Of a stretch of DNA of 64,000 nucleotides, positions 9,407 through 18,736 are shown piece by piece (position 1 is the first letter of the stretch; every line of letters starts with the position of its first letter). Position numbers and translations under genes: made by a program. The stretch spans positions 310,001 through 374,000 of the forward strand of contig NZ_JAKNUT010000004.1 of the NCBI RefSeq assembly GCF_023155855.1, in the 5' to 3' direction. This DNA comes from Microbacterium aoyamense (lineage in GTDB: Bacteria; Actinomycetota; Actinomycetes; Actinomycetales; Microbacteriaceae). A model generated the notes under the pieces. It did no database searches, had not been told where the DNA came from, and saw only the letters and a list, made by a program, of their open reading frames with translations.

Positions 9407-11158
9407 TCAGACTCCGAGCTGAGGCGCGAAGTCCGCGGCTTCGAGTCGTGCCTTCACCGCGCCGAGGAAGCGGGCCGCGTCGGCACCGTCGATGATGCGG
9501 TGGTCGTACGACAGCGCGAGGTAGACGTACGAGCGCACGGCGATCGCGTCCTTGCCGTCGACAGAGACGACGCCCGGCTTCTTCACGACGGCACCGAGAC
9601 CGAGGATCGCCGACTGGGGCAGGAACACGATCGGGGTGTCGAACAGCGCGCCGCGCGAACCCGTGTTCGTGAGCGTGAACGTTCCGCCCGCGAGCTCGTC
9701 GGGCTTGAGCTTGTTGTCGCGCGTACGCGCGGCGAGGTCGGCGATGTCACGCGCGAACTGCGCGATGCTCTTGCCCGCGGCATCCTTCACCACCGGCGTC
9801 AGCAGCCCGCGCTCGGTGTCGACGGCGATCGCGATGTTCTCGGTCGCGGGGTAGACGATGTCGCTGCCGTCCACGGTCGAGTTGATGATCGGGAACGCCT
9901 GGAGCGCTTCGACGGCCGCGATGGCGAAGAACGGCAGGAACGACAGCTTGTCGCCCGTCTTGGCCAGGAAGTCCGCCTTCACCGCATCGCGGTACGAGGC
10001 GAGCTTCGTGACATCCACCTCGACGACCGTCGTCAGCTGGGCGGTCTGCTGCATCGAGGCGACCGCGCGCTCGGCGATCACCTTGCGCAGACGCGACATC
10101 GGCTGGGTCGTGCCGCGCAGCGGCGAGACTTCGAGCGGGGCCGGGGCCGGGGCGGCCGCTGCCGGGGCGGCTGCCGCCGGGGCGGACGCCGCCGCAGCGG
10201 CCTTGAGCACGTCCTCCTTGCGGATGCGACCGCCCACGCCTGTTCCCTTGACCGACGCGAGGTCAACGCCCTGCTGCTGCGCGAGCCTGCGGACGAGCGG
10301 AGTGACATACGAGACGCCGTCGTCGTCGGATGCCGCGGCGGCGGGTGCCGCCGGGGCAGGTGCCGCCGGTGCGGGAGCTGCGGGGGCGGGAGCCGCCGGT
10401 GCCGGGGCCGCAGCCGACACGGGGGCCGGAGCCTCCGCCGGAGCCGCCTCTTCGGGCTCGTCGTCCTCGTCCGGAGCGGGCTCGGCCGCCGGCGCCTCGG
10501 CCGCAGGCGCTGCGCCGTCACCGATGCGCGCGAGCACCGCGCCGACCTCGATGGTCTCGTCCTCCTGGACGAGGACCTCCTGCAGCACGCCGGCGATGGG
10601 CGAGGGGATCTCGGTGTCGACCTTGTCGGTCGAGATCTCGAGCAGGGGCTCGTCGACCGCGACATCGTCGCCGACCTTCTTGAGCCACCGCGTGACGGTG
10701 CCCTCGGTGACGCTCTCGCCGAGTTCCGGGAGCACGACGTCCTTGCCGCCGGACGCGGCGGGAGCCGCCGGCGCTGCTTCGGCGGGTGCGGGCTCTGCGG
10801 GTGCCTCGGCGGGCGCGGGCTCTGCGGGCGTCTCGGCCGTGGGCTCAGCAGCCGCGGGCTCAGCAGCCGCGGGCTCAGCGGGAGCCTCGGCCGGGGCGTC
10901 CCCGTCCGACGAAGCGCCGGATCCGTCGCCGATCTTCGCGAGGACGGCGCCGACCTCGACGGTCTCGTCCTCTTGCACGAAGATCTCCTCGATGACGCCG
11001 CTGATGGGCGAGGGGATCTCGGTGTCGACCTTGTCGGTCGAGATCTCGAGGAGGCCCTCGTCCGCTTCGACGGTGTCGCCGACCTTCTTCAGCCAGCGGG
11101 TGACCGTTCCCTCGGTGACGCTCTCGCCGAGCGCGGGGAGGACCACGGAAGTGCTCAT
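9407..11158 (-). CDS. sucB: 2-oxoacid dehydrogenase E2 component (dihydrolipoyl acyltransferase)
   Basis: A 583-residue E2 core enzyme that transfers acyl groups from lipoyl-lysine to CoA. Two lipoyl domains (about residues 1-76 and 125-200) each carry the lipoylated lysine in [14 protein letters not shown]. Ala/Pro/Glu linkers follow each one, then an E3-binding domain ([17 protein letters not shown]) and the catalytic domain ending in the active-site motif SYDHRIIDG. In Actinobacteria this protein often serves pyruvate as well as 2-oxoglutarate dehydrogenase (DlaT in mycobacteria), so the substrate is uncertain. It is the last gene of the pepA-lpd-E2 operon. Confidence 0.95.
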   Translation of the reverse strand: MSTSVVLPALGESVTEGTVTRWLKKVGDTVEADEGLLEISTDKVDTEIPSPISGVIEEIFVQEDETVEVGAVLAKIGDGSGASSDGDAPAEAPAEPAAAEPAAAEPTAETPAEPAPAEAPAEPAPAEAAPAAPAASGGKDVVLPELGESVTEGTVTRWLKKVGDDVAVDEPLLEISTDKVDTEIPSPIAGVLQEVLVQEDETIEVGAVLARIGDGAAPAAEAPAAEPAPDEDDEPEEAAPAEAPAPVSAAAPAPAAPAPAAPAPAAPAPAAPAAAASDDDGVSYVTPLVRRLAQQQGVDLASVKGTGVGGRIRKEDVLKAAAAASAPAAAAPAAAAPAPAPLEVSPLRGTTQPMSRLRKVIAERAVASMQQTAQLTTVVEVDVTKLASYRDAVKADFLAKTGDKLSFLPFFAIAAVEALQAFPIINSTVDGSDIVYPATENIAIAVDTERGLLTPVVKDAAGKSIAQFARDIADLAARTRDNKLKPDELAGGTFTLTNTGSRGALFDTPIVFLPQSAILGLGAVVKKPGVVSVDGKDAIAVRSYVYLALSYDHRIIDGADAARFLGAVKARLEAADFAPQLGV

Positions 11159-11240
11159 GGGCTTGTCTCCTTCAGGATGCCGATGTCTTGTCTAGCTTAG
11201 TGATCCGACTGCACTCGCGCGCCGCGCGCGCGAACGTGGC

Positions 11241-12614
11241 TCACAGCGCGTGGAGCGGTTTGCCCGCGAGAGCGAGGAACGCCTCGCCGAGAGCTTCGCT
11301 CTGGGTCGGGTGCGCGTGGATGTACGGGGCGATGTCTTCGGGATGCGCCTCCCAGCCCACCGCGAGCTGCGCCTCGGTGATGAGTTCGCCCACGCGGTCG
11401 CCGACCAGGTGCACGCCGAGCACGGGGCCGTCCTTCGCTCGCACGACCTTGACGAGGCCGCCCGTGCCGATGATCTCGCTCTTGCCGTTGCCGGCCAGGT
11501 TGTACTCGTAGGAGAGGATGCCGTCCGCTCCGTGGGCTTCGACCGCCTGCGCCTCGGTGAGGCCGACCGAGGCGACCTCGGGGTGCGAGTACGTGACCTT
11601 CGGGATCTGGTGATCGGGGATGACGACGGGGGAGAGCCCCGCGATCTCCTCCGCGACGAAGATCCCCTGCTGGAACCCGCGGTGCGCGAGCTGCAGCCCG
11701 GGGACGATGTCGCCCACCGCCCACACGTGGTCCACGCCCGTGCGCAGCCGCTCGTCGGCGACGACGAAGCCGCGGTCGATCGTGATGCCGGCCTCCTCGA
11801 AGCCGAGCCCCGCGGTGACCGGCCCCCGGCCCACGGCGACGAGCAGGTAGTCCGCCTCGAACGTCTTGCCGTCCTCGAGCTTCACGGTGACGGCGTCCGC
11901 CGTCTGCGTCGCCGACTGGAATCGCACGCCGAGCGAGTACTCGATGCCGCGGCGGCGGAACGCGCGCTCGAGCGTCTTGCTCATCGCCACGTCCTCGTTC
12001 GGCACGAGGTGGTCGAACGCCTCGACGATCGTGACCTGCACACCGAACGAACGCCAGACGCTCGCGAACTCGACGCCGATCACGCCGCCGCCGAGGATCA
12101 CGACACTCGTGGGGATCTCCTCGAGCCCGAGTGCCTGCTCGCTCGTGAGGATGCGTCCCCCGATCTCGAGCCCGGGCAGCGTCCGGCTGTACGACCCGGT
12201 CGCGAGCACGACATCGGTGCCGCGATAGAGATCGTCGCCGACCCGCACCGCGGGCCCCGCCTCGAGTCGGCCTTCGCCCGCGACGACGGTGATCCCGCGC
12301 GCCTTGATGAGACCCTCGAGCCCCTTGAACTTCTTCGCGACGATGCCCTCGCGGTAGGCGCGGACGCCGGCCGGGTCGACGCCGTCGAAAGTCGTCCGGA
12401 TGCCGATGGATGCCGCATCCCGCGACACGTCCGCGACCTCCGCCGCGTGCAGCAGCGCCTTGGTCGGGATGCACCCGCGATGCAGGCACGTGCCACCGAC
12501 CTTGTCCTTCTCGATGAGAGCGACCCTCTTGCCGAGTTCAGCGGCCCGGAGCGCCGCCGCGTAGCCGCCACTCCCGCCGCCCAGGACGACGAGGTCGAAG
12601 TCGTGGTCTGCCAT
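11241..12614 (-). CDS. lpd: Dihydrolipoyl dehydrogenase (E3)
   Basis: A 457-residue FAD enzyme that reoxidises dihydrolipoyl groups with NAD. It has the FAD motif VVLGGGSGGYAAALRA, the redox disulfide in GGTCLHRGCIPTKAL, a second nucleotide motif VVILGGGVIGVEFA, and the C-terminal catalytic HAHPTQSE. The start codon is preceded by AGGAG, 4 nt upstream. It begins 2 nt after the pepA stop and precedes the E2 gene, consistent with one operon supplying the dehydrogenase complex. Confidence 0.97.
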   Translation of the reverse strand: MADHDFDLVVLGGGSGGYAAALRAAELGKRVALIEKDKVGGTCLHRGCIPTKALLHAAEVADVSRDAASIGIRTTFDGVDPAGVRAYREGIVAKKFKGLEGLIKARGITVVAGEGRLEAGPAVRVGDDLYRGTDVVLATGSYSRTLPGLEIGGRILTSEQALGLEEIPTSVVILGGGVIGVEFASVWRSFGVQVTIVEAFDHLVPNEDVAMSKTLERAFRRRGIEYSLGVRFQSATQTADAVTVKLEDGKTFEADYLLVAVGRGPVTAGLGFEEAGITIDRGFVVADERLRTGVDHVWAVGDIVPGLQLAHRGFQQGIFVAEEIAGLSPVVIPDHQIPKVTYSHPEVASVGLTEAQAVEAHGADGILSYEYNLAGNGKSEIIGTGGLVKVVRAKDGPVLGVHLVGDRVGELITEAQLAVGWEAHPEDIAPYIHAHPTQSEALGEAFLALAGKPLHAL

Positions 12615-12616
12615 GT

Positions 12617-14080
12617 TCACTCCTGTCCCGCCACGAAGCGGATGAGCGACCGCACCGTCGCGGCCGTCGGTCCCTTGTCGGTGTAGCCGAAGCCCGCACC
12701 CTTGTTCATGCCGACACCTGCGATGTCGAGGTGCACCCACGGGATGCGGGGGGCGTCCGCATCATCGGACGCCCGGCCCACGAAGCGCTGCAGGAACAGC
12801 CCCGCGAAGAGCGAGCCGCCCGCCGGGTCGCCGATCTTGGCATTCTGCAGATCGGCGATGGGGGAGTCGAGCTCGTCGTTCATGTGTGCCGGGAGCGGCA
12901 GGTGCCAGGCGAGTTCGCCCACCTCCGCCGCAGCGGCGAGGTAGTCCGCGACGGCGTCGTCGGATCCCATGACACCCGCGTGCCGATTCCCGAGGGCGAT
13001 CGTGATGGCGCCCGTGAGGGTGGCGACGTCGACGATGACATCGGGATGCTCGCGGGATGCCGCGACAAGCCCGTCGGCCAGGACGAGGCGTCCTTCGGCG
13101 TCCGTGTTGAGCACCTCGACGGTCTGCCCGTCGGCCATGCGCAGGACATCGCCCGGGCGAGTCGCGCGGCCCGAAGGCATGTTGTCCGCGATGCACAGCC
13201 ACGCCGTGACGTGCACCGGCAGGGCGAGGGTCGCCGCGGCGCGCAGCACCGCGAGGGCCGTCGCGGCGCCGCACATGTCGTACTTCATGCCGACCATCGA
13301 CGCGGCGGGCTTGAGCGAGAGGCCGCCCGTGTCGAACGTGATGCCCTTGCCGACGAGCGCGACATGACGTGTCGCGCCGTCGGGTGCGTAGTCGAGGCGA
13401 ACGAGACGCGGCGGGCGGTCCGAGCCCTGCCCGACACCCAGGATCCCGCCGAATCCGCCCTCGCGGAGGGCGTCCTCGTCGAGCACCTCGACCGTGACGT
13501 CGAGCCCCTCGACCGCGTCGGCCGCGCGCTGTGCGAAGTCCGCGGGTCCCAGCCACTCCGCCGGGATCGAGACGAGGTCCTTGACGAGCGCTGCGGCATC
13601 GGCGATCGCGGACGCGGCCGCGAGGGCTCCGGCATCCTCATCCGTCGTCCCGTGCACGACGACGTGCGCGGCGCGTGGCTTGGGTGCTTCGGACTTGTAT
13701 CCGTCGAAGCGGTAGCCGCCGAGCGCGGCGCCTTCAGCCGCGGCGCTCCACAGCTCAGCCCCGGCGAGAGGAGCGGCGACGGCGACGGTCTCGAACCCCG
13801 TGAGGGTGCGGATGCCGGCGCCCACGGCGTCGCGGAGGGCCGCGGCATCCGGAGCCGTTCCCGTCCCGACGACGGCGAGCGGCACCGACGTGCTCTCGGG
13901 GGCGTAGGCACGCACGAACGAGCCTGGGGCGCCCGTGAAGCCGACGGCGGCGAGCGACTCGCCGAGCCCCGGCCAGTCGGCGACGGGGCCACCGTCCAGC
14001 GGCGGCAGGGCGAGCAGGATCGCGTCGGCGTCCGACTCTCTGATGGGCGTGGTGCGGTATTCGAGGTCGGGGAAGGCCAT
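12617..14080 (-). CDS. pepA: Leucyl aminopeptidase (M17)
   Basis: A 487-residue cytoplasmic zinc/manganese aminopeptidase. The catalytic half carries the metal-binding and active-site signatures VGKGITFDTGGLSLKP and NTDAEGRLVLADG, and the N-terminal half is the less conserved P-loop-like domain. The start MAFPDLEY is preceded by GGATGGAG; ATG at 14089 is an alternative three codons upstream. First gene of the pepA-lpd-E2 operon and divergent from the PAC2 gene. Confidence 0.96.
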   Translation of the reverse strand: MAFPDLEYRTTPIRESDADAILLALPPLDGGPVADWPGLGESLAAVGFTGAPGSFVRAYAPESTSVPLAVVGTGTAPDAAALRDAVGAGIRTLTGFETVAVAAPLAGAELWSAAAEGAALGGYRFDGYKSEAPKPRAAHVVVHGTTDEDAGALAAASAIADAAALVKDLVSIPAEWLGPADFAQRAADAVEGLDVTVEVLDEDALREGGFGGILGVGQGSDRPPRLVRLDYAPDGATRHVALVGKGITFDTGGLSLKPAASMVGMKYDMCGAATALAVLRAAATLALPVHVTAWLCIADNMPSGRATRPGDVLRMADGQTVEVLNTDAEGRLVLADGLVAASREHPDVIVDVATLTGAITIALGNRHAGVMGSDDAVADYLAAAAEVGELAWHLPLPAHMNDELDSPIADLQNAKIGDPAGGSLFAGLFLQRFVGRASDDADAPRIPWVHLDIAGVGMNKGAGFGYTDKGPTAATVRSLIRFVAGQE

Positions 14081-14169
14081 GGACTCCATCCTAGGTATGC
14101 GGGCATTGTTCGCTGTGGGCGGGATCGCCCTGGCGCCCTCGGGTCGTCGTCGGCTCGTAGCATGGAGGC

Positions 14170-15090
14170 ATGCCCTATCCCGGTTCGCTCTACGAGCGCT
14201 CGGCCTCCGCACCGCCCGTGCCGCCGGGGCTGCCGCTCGTCATCGCGCTGACCGGCTTCACGGACGCGGGCAGCGCCGTGAGCCAGCTCGTGGATCACTT
14301 CCGCGAAGAGCTCGAGCCCATTCCGCTCGTCGTGTTCTCGAACGACGTGCTCCTGGACTACCGCGCCCGGCGTCCGATCGTGTCGTTCGAGCAGGACCAC
14401 CTCACCGACTACCGACCGCCGCGCCTCGAACTCTCTCTCGCGCACGACGCGCTCGGTCAGGCCTTCCTCCTGCTCGCGGGGTACGAGCCCGACTTCGCGT
14501 GGGATGCCTTCAGCGAGACCGTCCTCGCGTTCGCCGACGACTACGCCGTCTCGACGGTCACCTGGGTGCACGCGATCCCGATGCCGGTTCCGCACACGCG
14601 GCCCATCGGCACGACGGTGAGCGGCACGCGCAGCGACCTGACCGAAGCGCATTCCGTCTGGCAGCCGCACACGCAGGTGCCGTCGACGGCCGGCCACCTG
14701 CTCGAGTACCGCTTCGCCGAGTCGGGCGCGCGCGTGGCCGGATTCGTGCTCCTCATCCCGCACTATCTCGCCGACACGGAGTACCCCGCCGCAGCCCTCG
14801 CGGGCCTGGACAGCCTGGGTGTCGCCACAGGGCTCGTCTTCCAGGGCGACGACCTTCGCGACGAGAACAAGGATTACGTCGCGAAGGTCGCAGAGCAGGT
14901 CGAGGGGAGCGATGAGCTCTCGCGGATGCTGCAGGGCCTCGAAGAGCGATACGACGCCTACATGGCGGGCTCGACGCTCGCGACTCCGATGATCCACACG
15001 GGCGACCTGCCGAGCGCGGACGAACTCGCCGCCGAGCTCGAGCGCTTCCTCGCCAGTCGTCCGTCCCCCGACGAGGACAAGCGCGCCTGA
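14170..15090 (+). CDS. PAC2 family protein
   Basis: A 306-residue protein of the PAC2 (proteasome assembly chaperone 2-like) family, widespread in Actinobacteria. Family hallmarks are an N-terminal VIALTGFTDAGSAVSQLVDH, a central segment with VHAIPMPVPHTRP, and a C-terminal EYPAAALAGLDSL followed by a charged helical tail. The ATG follows a GGAGG sequence by 1-2 nt, and a TAGCAT element sits at 14158-14163. The molecular role in bacteria is not established. Confidence 0.9.
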   Translation: MPYPGSLYERSASAPPVPPGLPLVIALTGFTDAGSAVSQLVDHFREELEPIPLVVFSNDVLLDYRARRPIVSFEQDHLTDYRPPRLELSLAHDALGQAFLLLAGYEPDFAWDAFSETVLAFADDYAVSTVTWVHAIPMPVPHTRPIGTTVSGTRSDLTEAHSVWQPHTQVPSTAGHLLEYRFAESGARVAGFVLLIPHYLADTEYPAAALAGLDSLGVATGLVFQGDDLRDENKDYVAKVAEQVEGSDELSRMLQGLEERYDAYMAGSTLATPMIHTGDLPSADELAAELERFLASRPSPDEDKRA

Positions 15091-15309
15091 AGGAATTCCG
15101 CTGCTCACCCCTGCGTTGTGGATGGAGCATCCTCTCCTCACGTCGTGTGGTATCGGCCGACGGCGAGTATGAGATACTGGATGGATCGACCCGTTGTCAA
15201 CCGGTCCCGCAGGTGCGTCCTCGCGGTCTCGGGACTTGACAAGGGTCTTACTAGTGTCCGAAATCTCCCGAGGGCCCGTGAATGAGGGCCCACCGGTGAA
15301 AGGCGAACC
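15091..15309 (+). promoter_or_regulatory. sigA upstream region with TTGACA box and a hairpin leader
   Basis: This gap of 219 nt should hold the promoter of the primary sigma gene. A perfect TTGACA is at 15236-15241, but no clear -10 follows at 17 nt. Close to the start, two GGGCCC blocks (15272-15277 and 15286-15291) separated by 8 nt can form a small hairpin in the 5' leader, ahead of the GAAAGG ribosome site. The function of the hairpin is unknown. Confidence 0.4.
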
Positions 15310-16677
15310 GTGACCCCTGGCACGAACACAACGACCCGCGCGAGCGCGGCGAAGGACACCGAGGCAGAGCTGACCGAGACGGTCGCCGCCGAGAAGGCTC
15401 CCGCCAAGAAGGCGCCCGCGGCCAAGAAGGCCGCACCCGCGAAGAAGGCCGCGCCCAAGACCGCCTCGAAGCGCGGCGCGAAGAAGGACGACGAGAACGA
15501 GGATGACGTCGCACTCGACGAGGTCGAGATCGACGACCTCGACGCCGACGACGAGGACGAGACCCCTGCTCCCAAGGGCAAGGGTCGCGCCGCGAAGCCC
15601 GTGGCCGACACCGAACCGGCCGCCGAGGCCGAGTCCGAGGATGACGACGACGAGGAGGAGAGCACCAAGCCCGCCTTCACCGAGCCGCTCCCGACCGGTG
15701 CGATCGTCATCTCGTCGTCCGACGACGAGGACGTCCCCGTCTACTCGACGCAGATCACGGGGGCGACGGCCGACCCCGTCAAGGACTACCTGAAGCAGAT
15801 CGGCAAGGTGCCGCTCCTCAACGCGGCCGAAGAGGTCGAGCTCGCGATGCGCATCGAGGCGGGCCTGTTCGCCGAAGAGAAGCTGTCGCACATGTCGGCC
15901 GCCGAGAAGACCAAGCAGCTCGGTCTCGATCTGCAGTGGGTCGCCCGCGACGGCCAGCGCGCGAAGTCGCACCTGCTGGGCGCGAACCTGCGTCTCGTCG
16001 TGTCACTCGCGAAGCGCTACACGGGCCGCGGCATGCAGTTCCTGGACCTCATTCAGGAGGGCAATCTCGGCCTCATCCGCGCCGTCGAGAAGTTCGACTA
16101 CACCAAGGGCTTCAAGTTCTCCACGTACGCGACCTGGTGGATCCGTCAGGCGATCACCCGCGCCATGGCCGACCAGGCGCGCACGATCCGCATCCCCGTC
16201 CACATGGTCGAGGTCATCAACAAGCTCGCCCGCGTGCAGCGGCAGATGCTGCAGGACCTCGGGCGTGAGCCCACGCCCGAAGAGCTCAGCCGCGAACTCG
16301 ACATGACTCCTGAGAAGGTCATCGAGGTGCAGAAGTACGGGCGCGAGCCCATCTCGCTGCACACACCGCTCGGCGAGGACGGCGACAGCGAGTTCGGCGA
16401 TCTGATCGAGGACACCGAAGCGGTCGTTCCCGCCGACGCCGTCGGGTTCACGATGCTGCAGCGTCAGCTCGAGTCGCTCCTGGACTCCCTGTCGGAGCGC
16501 GAAGCGGGCGTCATCCGCATGCGCTTCGGCCTCGGCGACGGACAGCCCAAGACCCTCGACCAGATCGGTGACACGTTCGGTGTGACGCGCGAGCGCATCC
16601 GCCAGATCGAGTCCAAGACGATGGCGAAGCTCCGCCACCCTAGCCGTTCGCAGTCGCTGCGGGACTACCTCGAGTGA
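15310..16677 (+). CDS. sigA: Primary RNA polymerase sigma factor (sigma-70, HrdB/SigA type)
   Basis: A 455-residue housekeeping sigma factor. A poorly conserved N-terminal extension of about 150 residues is first Lys/Ala-rich, then strongly acidic. It is followed by region 1.2 ([16 protein letters not shown], near residue 155), region 2 for -10 recognition ([20 protein letters not shown] and [13 protein letters not shown]), region 3 and region 4 ([20 protein letters not shown]) for -35 recognition. The start is GTG with GAAAGG upstream. The stop overlaps the murT start (GTGA). Confidence 0.96.
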   Translation: MTPGTNTTTRASAAKDTEAELTETVAAEKAPAKKAPAAKKAAPAKKAAPKTASKRGAKKDDENEDDVALDEVEIDDLDADDEDETPAPKGKGRAAKPVADTEPAAEAESEDDDDEEESTKPAFTEPLPTGAIVISSSDDEDVPVYSTQITGATADPVKDYLKQIGKVPLLNAAEEVELAMRIEAGLFAEEKLSHMSAAEKTKQLGLDLQWVARDGQRAKSHLLGANLRLVVSLAKRYTGRGMQFLDLIQEGNLGLIRAVEKFDYTKGFKFSTYATWWIRQAITRAMADQARTIRIPVHMVEVINKLARVQRQMLQDLGREPTPEELSRELDMTPEKVIEVQKYGREPISLHTPLGEDGDSEFGDLIEDTEAVVPADAVGFTMLQRQLESLLDSLSEREAGVIRMRFGLGDGQPKTLDQIGDTFGVTRERIRQIESKTMAKLRHPSRSQSLRDYLE

Positions 16678-17981
16678 GCGGCGCGACCGGGAGCGGCATC
16701 CGGTACGCGCCAGCGATCCTCGCCGGCAAGCTCGCGCGCTTCGCGACGCGCTTGCGCGGCGGCGGTTCGGCGTTCCCGGGCTACGTCGCGAACCGCATGG
16801 CGCCGTCGCTCCTGCGTACGCTCGGCGGTCAGTTCCCGTACGGCGTCGTGTTCGTGCTGGGCTCGAACGGCAAGACCACGACGACGCACATGATCAGCGA
16901 GATCCTGCGCGCGCACGGTCTGAAGGTCTTTACGAACCCGACGGGCGCGAATCTGCCGCAGGGCGTCACGAGCGCTCTGCTGGCCGACGCGACGCTCACC
17001 GGCAGGGTGAAGGCGGATGCCGCCGTGCTCGAGGTCGATGAAGGCTTCGCGGCCGAGCTCGCCGACATCCTCGATCCGAGCGTCATCGTCGCCCTGAACG
17101 TCCAGGTCGATCAGCTCTACCGCTTCTACGAGACCGAGCGCGTGGCCGACATGATGCTGGATGCCGCGACGCGCGCATCCGGTCTGGTCGTCGTGAACCG
17201 CGACGATCCGTATCTCAGCAAGATCGACACGTCGTCGCTGAAGGCGCCGGCCGCCTTCTTCGGCGCGTCGACCGAGGTCGTCGCCGAATCCGCGCACGGG
17301 CTGGTCAACGCGCTCGATACGCGCAGCGGTGAGACGGGCACCCGCGTGCAGGACGCGGCGAGCGAAGTCACCTCGATCTCCGGCCGCGCCGTCGAGATCC
17401 GCCTCGGCGGCCAGCAGATCCCGATCACGCTGCCCGCGCGCGGCCTGCACTACGCCGTGGACGCGGCTGCGGCGCTGAGCGCCGCGCAGCAGGTGCTCGG
17501 AAACAGGTTCGACGCGGGCGACGCGATCGCCGGCTTCGCGGCCATGGCACCCGCATACGGTCGCGGCGAGCTCGTGCCGCTGCGCCACGCCCGCGGCGGC
17601 GAGCAGGTCGAGTTCGTCATGTTCAAGAACGGGCCGAGCCTGCAGCTCAACGTCGACGCGCTCGAGGGCGCTCCCGAGCGGTTGCTGATGGCGATCGACG
17701 AGGGCACACCCGACGTCTCGTGGCTGTACGACGTCGACCTCGGCGCTTTCGACCACGTCGATGTCGTGACGGGCGAGAAGGCCCACCAGATCGCCCTGCG
17801 ACTCGCGTACGCGGGCATCCCGATCGGAACGGTCGAACCCGACATCGAGAAGGCCGTCGAGATCATGCGCGGCTTCGCGCCGACCGCCGCAGGTCGCCAG
17901 ATCTGGTTCGTCAACTACGAGCTCATGATGCTCGGCCGACGCATCCTCGGCTACGGCGATCAGGAGGTGGCGCGCCGATGA
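16674..17981 (+). CDS. murT: MurT-like Mur ligase lacking the zinc ribbon
   Basis: A 435-residue homologue of MurT, the ATP-dependent subunit that activates the alpha-carboxyl of D-Glu in lipid II for amidation. The P-loop GSNGKTTTT (residues 63-71), the [12 protein letters not shown] segment, GRGE (297-300), and the C-terminal [10 protein letters not shown] (DUF1727) are present. Notably the protein contains no cysteine, so the four-Cys zinc ribbon of typical MurT is absent. Two usual motifs have also changed: NxFRDQLDR-type to NVQVDQLYR, and KNPAGxN-type to KNGPSLQLN. It overlaps sigA by 4 nt and gatD by 4 nt. Substrate or amine donor may differ from classical MurT. Confidence 0.88.
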   Translation: MSGATGSGIRYAPAILAGKLARFATRLRGGGSAFPGYVANRMAPSLLRTLGGQFPYGVVFVLGSNGKTTTTHMISEILRAHGLKVFTNPTGANLPQGVTSALLADATLTGRVKADAAVLEVDEGFAAELADILDPSVIVALNVQVDQLYRFYETERVADMMLDAATRASGLVVVNRDDPYLSKIDTSSLKAPAAFFGASTEVVAESAHGLVNALDTRSGETGTRVQDAASEVTSISGRAVEIRLGGQQIPITLPARGLHYAVDAAAALSAAQQVLGNRFDAGDAIAGFAAMAPAYGRGELVPLRHARGGEQVEFVMFKNGPSLQLNVDALEGAPERLLMAIDEGTPDVSWLYDVDLGAFDHVDVVTGEKAHQIALRLAYAGIPIGTVEPDIEKAVEIMRGFAPTAAGRQIWFVNYELMMLGRRILGYGDQEVARR

Positions 17982-18715
17982 CGACCCTGCGCATCGTTCA
18001 GCTGTACCCCGACCTGCTCGGCATCACGGGTGACCGCGGCAACGTCGATGTCCTCGCGACGCGCGCACGGCTGGCAGGACACGATGTCGTCGTCGAGTCG
18101 GTCGGACTCGGCGACCCGTCTCCGGCCGAGGCGGACGTCATCGTGATCGGCAACGGGCCGCTCTCGGCCGTGCGCGCCGTGCGCGACGACCTCGCGGCGC
18201 GGAGCGCCTGGCTCTCAGCGAAGCGGTCCGGCGGCGCATCCCTCTTCGCCGTCGGCGGCGGGGCCGAGCTCTTGACCGAGGGGATCGACCTGCTCGACGG
18301 CACCTCGGTCGACGGGCTCGGGATGCTGGCTGCCCGCGTGACGCGGACCCGTACCCGCAAGGTCGGCTACGTCGTCGCTGAGACGGTCGACGGCAGGCTC
18401 GTGGGTTTCGAGGACCACGCGTCGGAGTGGTCGGTTCCGGATGCCGCGGCCCGCTATGGTCGGGTCGCCGCGGGCGTCGGCGGCATCGCCGGAGGCTTCG
18501 AGACGGTCGCCGTGGACGGCGTGTGGGCGACGAACGTGCAAGGACCCGCGCTGCCTCTCAATCCGCAGCTCGCCGACGCGATCCTGCTTCGCGCGCTCGG
18601 CGATGCCTACGCCACGACCGGCGCCCACGAGGCGATCGACGTGCACGCCCGCGCGGCTCGCGCCGAGATCGAGCGTCTCGCCGCGAGCAAGCACTTCACC
18701 GCGATCAAGCTCTGA
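17978..18715 (+). CDS. gatD: GatD-like amidotransferase with catalytic Cys and His replaced
   Basis: A 245-residue homologue of GatD, the glutaminase partner of MurT. It aligns along its whole length with Staphylococcus aureus GatD from memory: GDRGNVDVL, DVIVIGNGP, DGTSVDGLGML, VGFEDH and QGPALPLNP. At the nucleophile elbow, where GatD has ICGGYQ, this protein has VGGGAE, so Cys94 is replaced by Gly93. The catalytic His of the LHGP motif is Gln188 in VQGP. The reading frame is intact and nearby motifs are conserved, so it looks selected but unable to release ammonia from glutamine. AGGAGG precedes the ATG and the start overlaps murT. Confidence 0.88.
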   Translation: MTTLRIVQLYPDLLGITGDRGNVDVLATRARLAGHDVVVESVGLGDPSPAEADVIVIGNGPLSAVRAVRDDLAARSAWLSAKRSGGASLFAVGGGAELLTEGIDLLDGTSVDGLGMLAARVTRTRTRKVGYVVAETVDGRLVGFEDHASEWSVPDAAARYGRVAAGVGGIAGGFETVAVDGVWATNVQGPALPLNPQLADAILLRALGDAYATTGAHEAIDVHARAARAEIERLAASKHFTAIKL

Positions 18716-18736
18716 GCCGCGGATAGTCTGAAGCGT

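Noticed and set aside
10130..10500. Ala/Pro/Gly-rich tandem repeats as a separate repeat element
   Set aside because: They encode the flexible linkers of the E2 enzyme, which are normally of this composition.
15350..15660. Lys/Ala then Asp/Glu-rich segment as a foreign insertion in sigA
   Set aside because: Variable charged N-terminal extensions are normal in actinobacterial primary sigma factors.
17978..18715. Loss of GatD active-site residues as a sequencing error or pseudogene
   Set aside because: Two separate substitutions in frame, no stop or frameshift, flanking motifs intact, ribosome site and overlap with murT kept.
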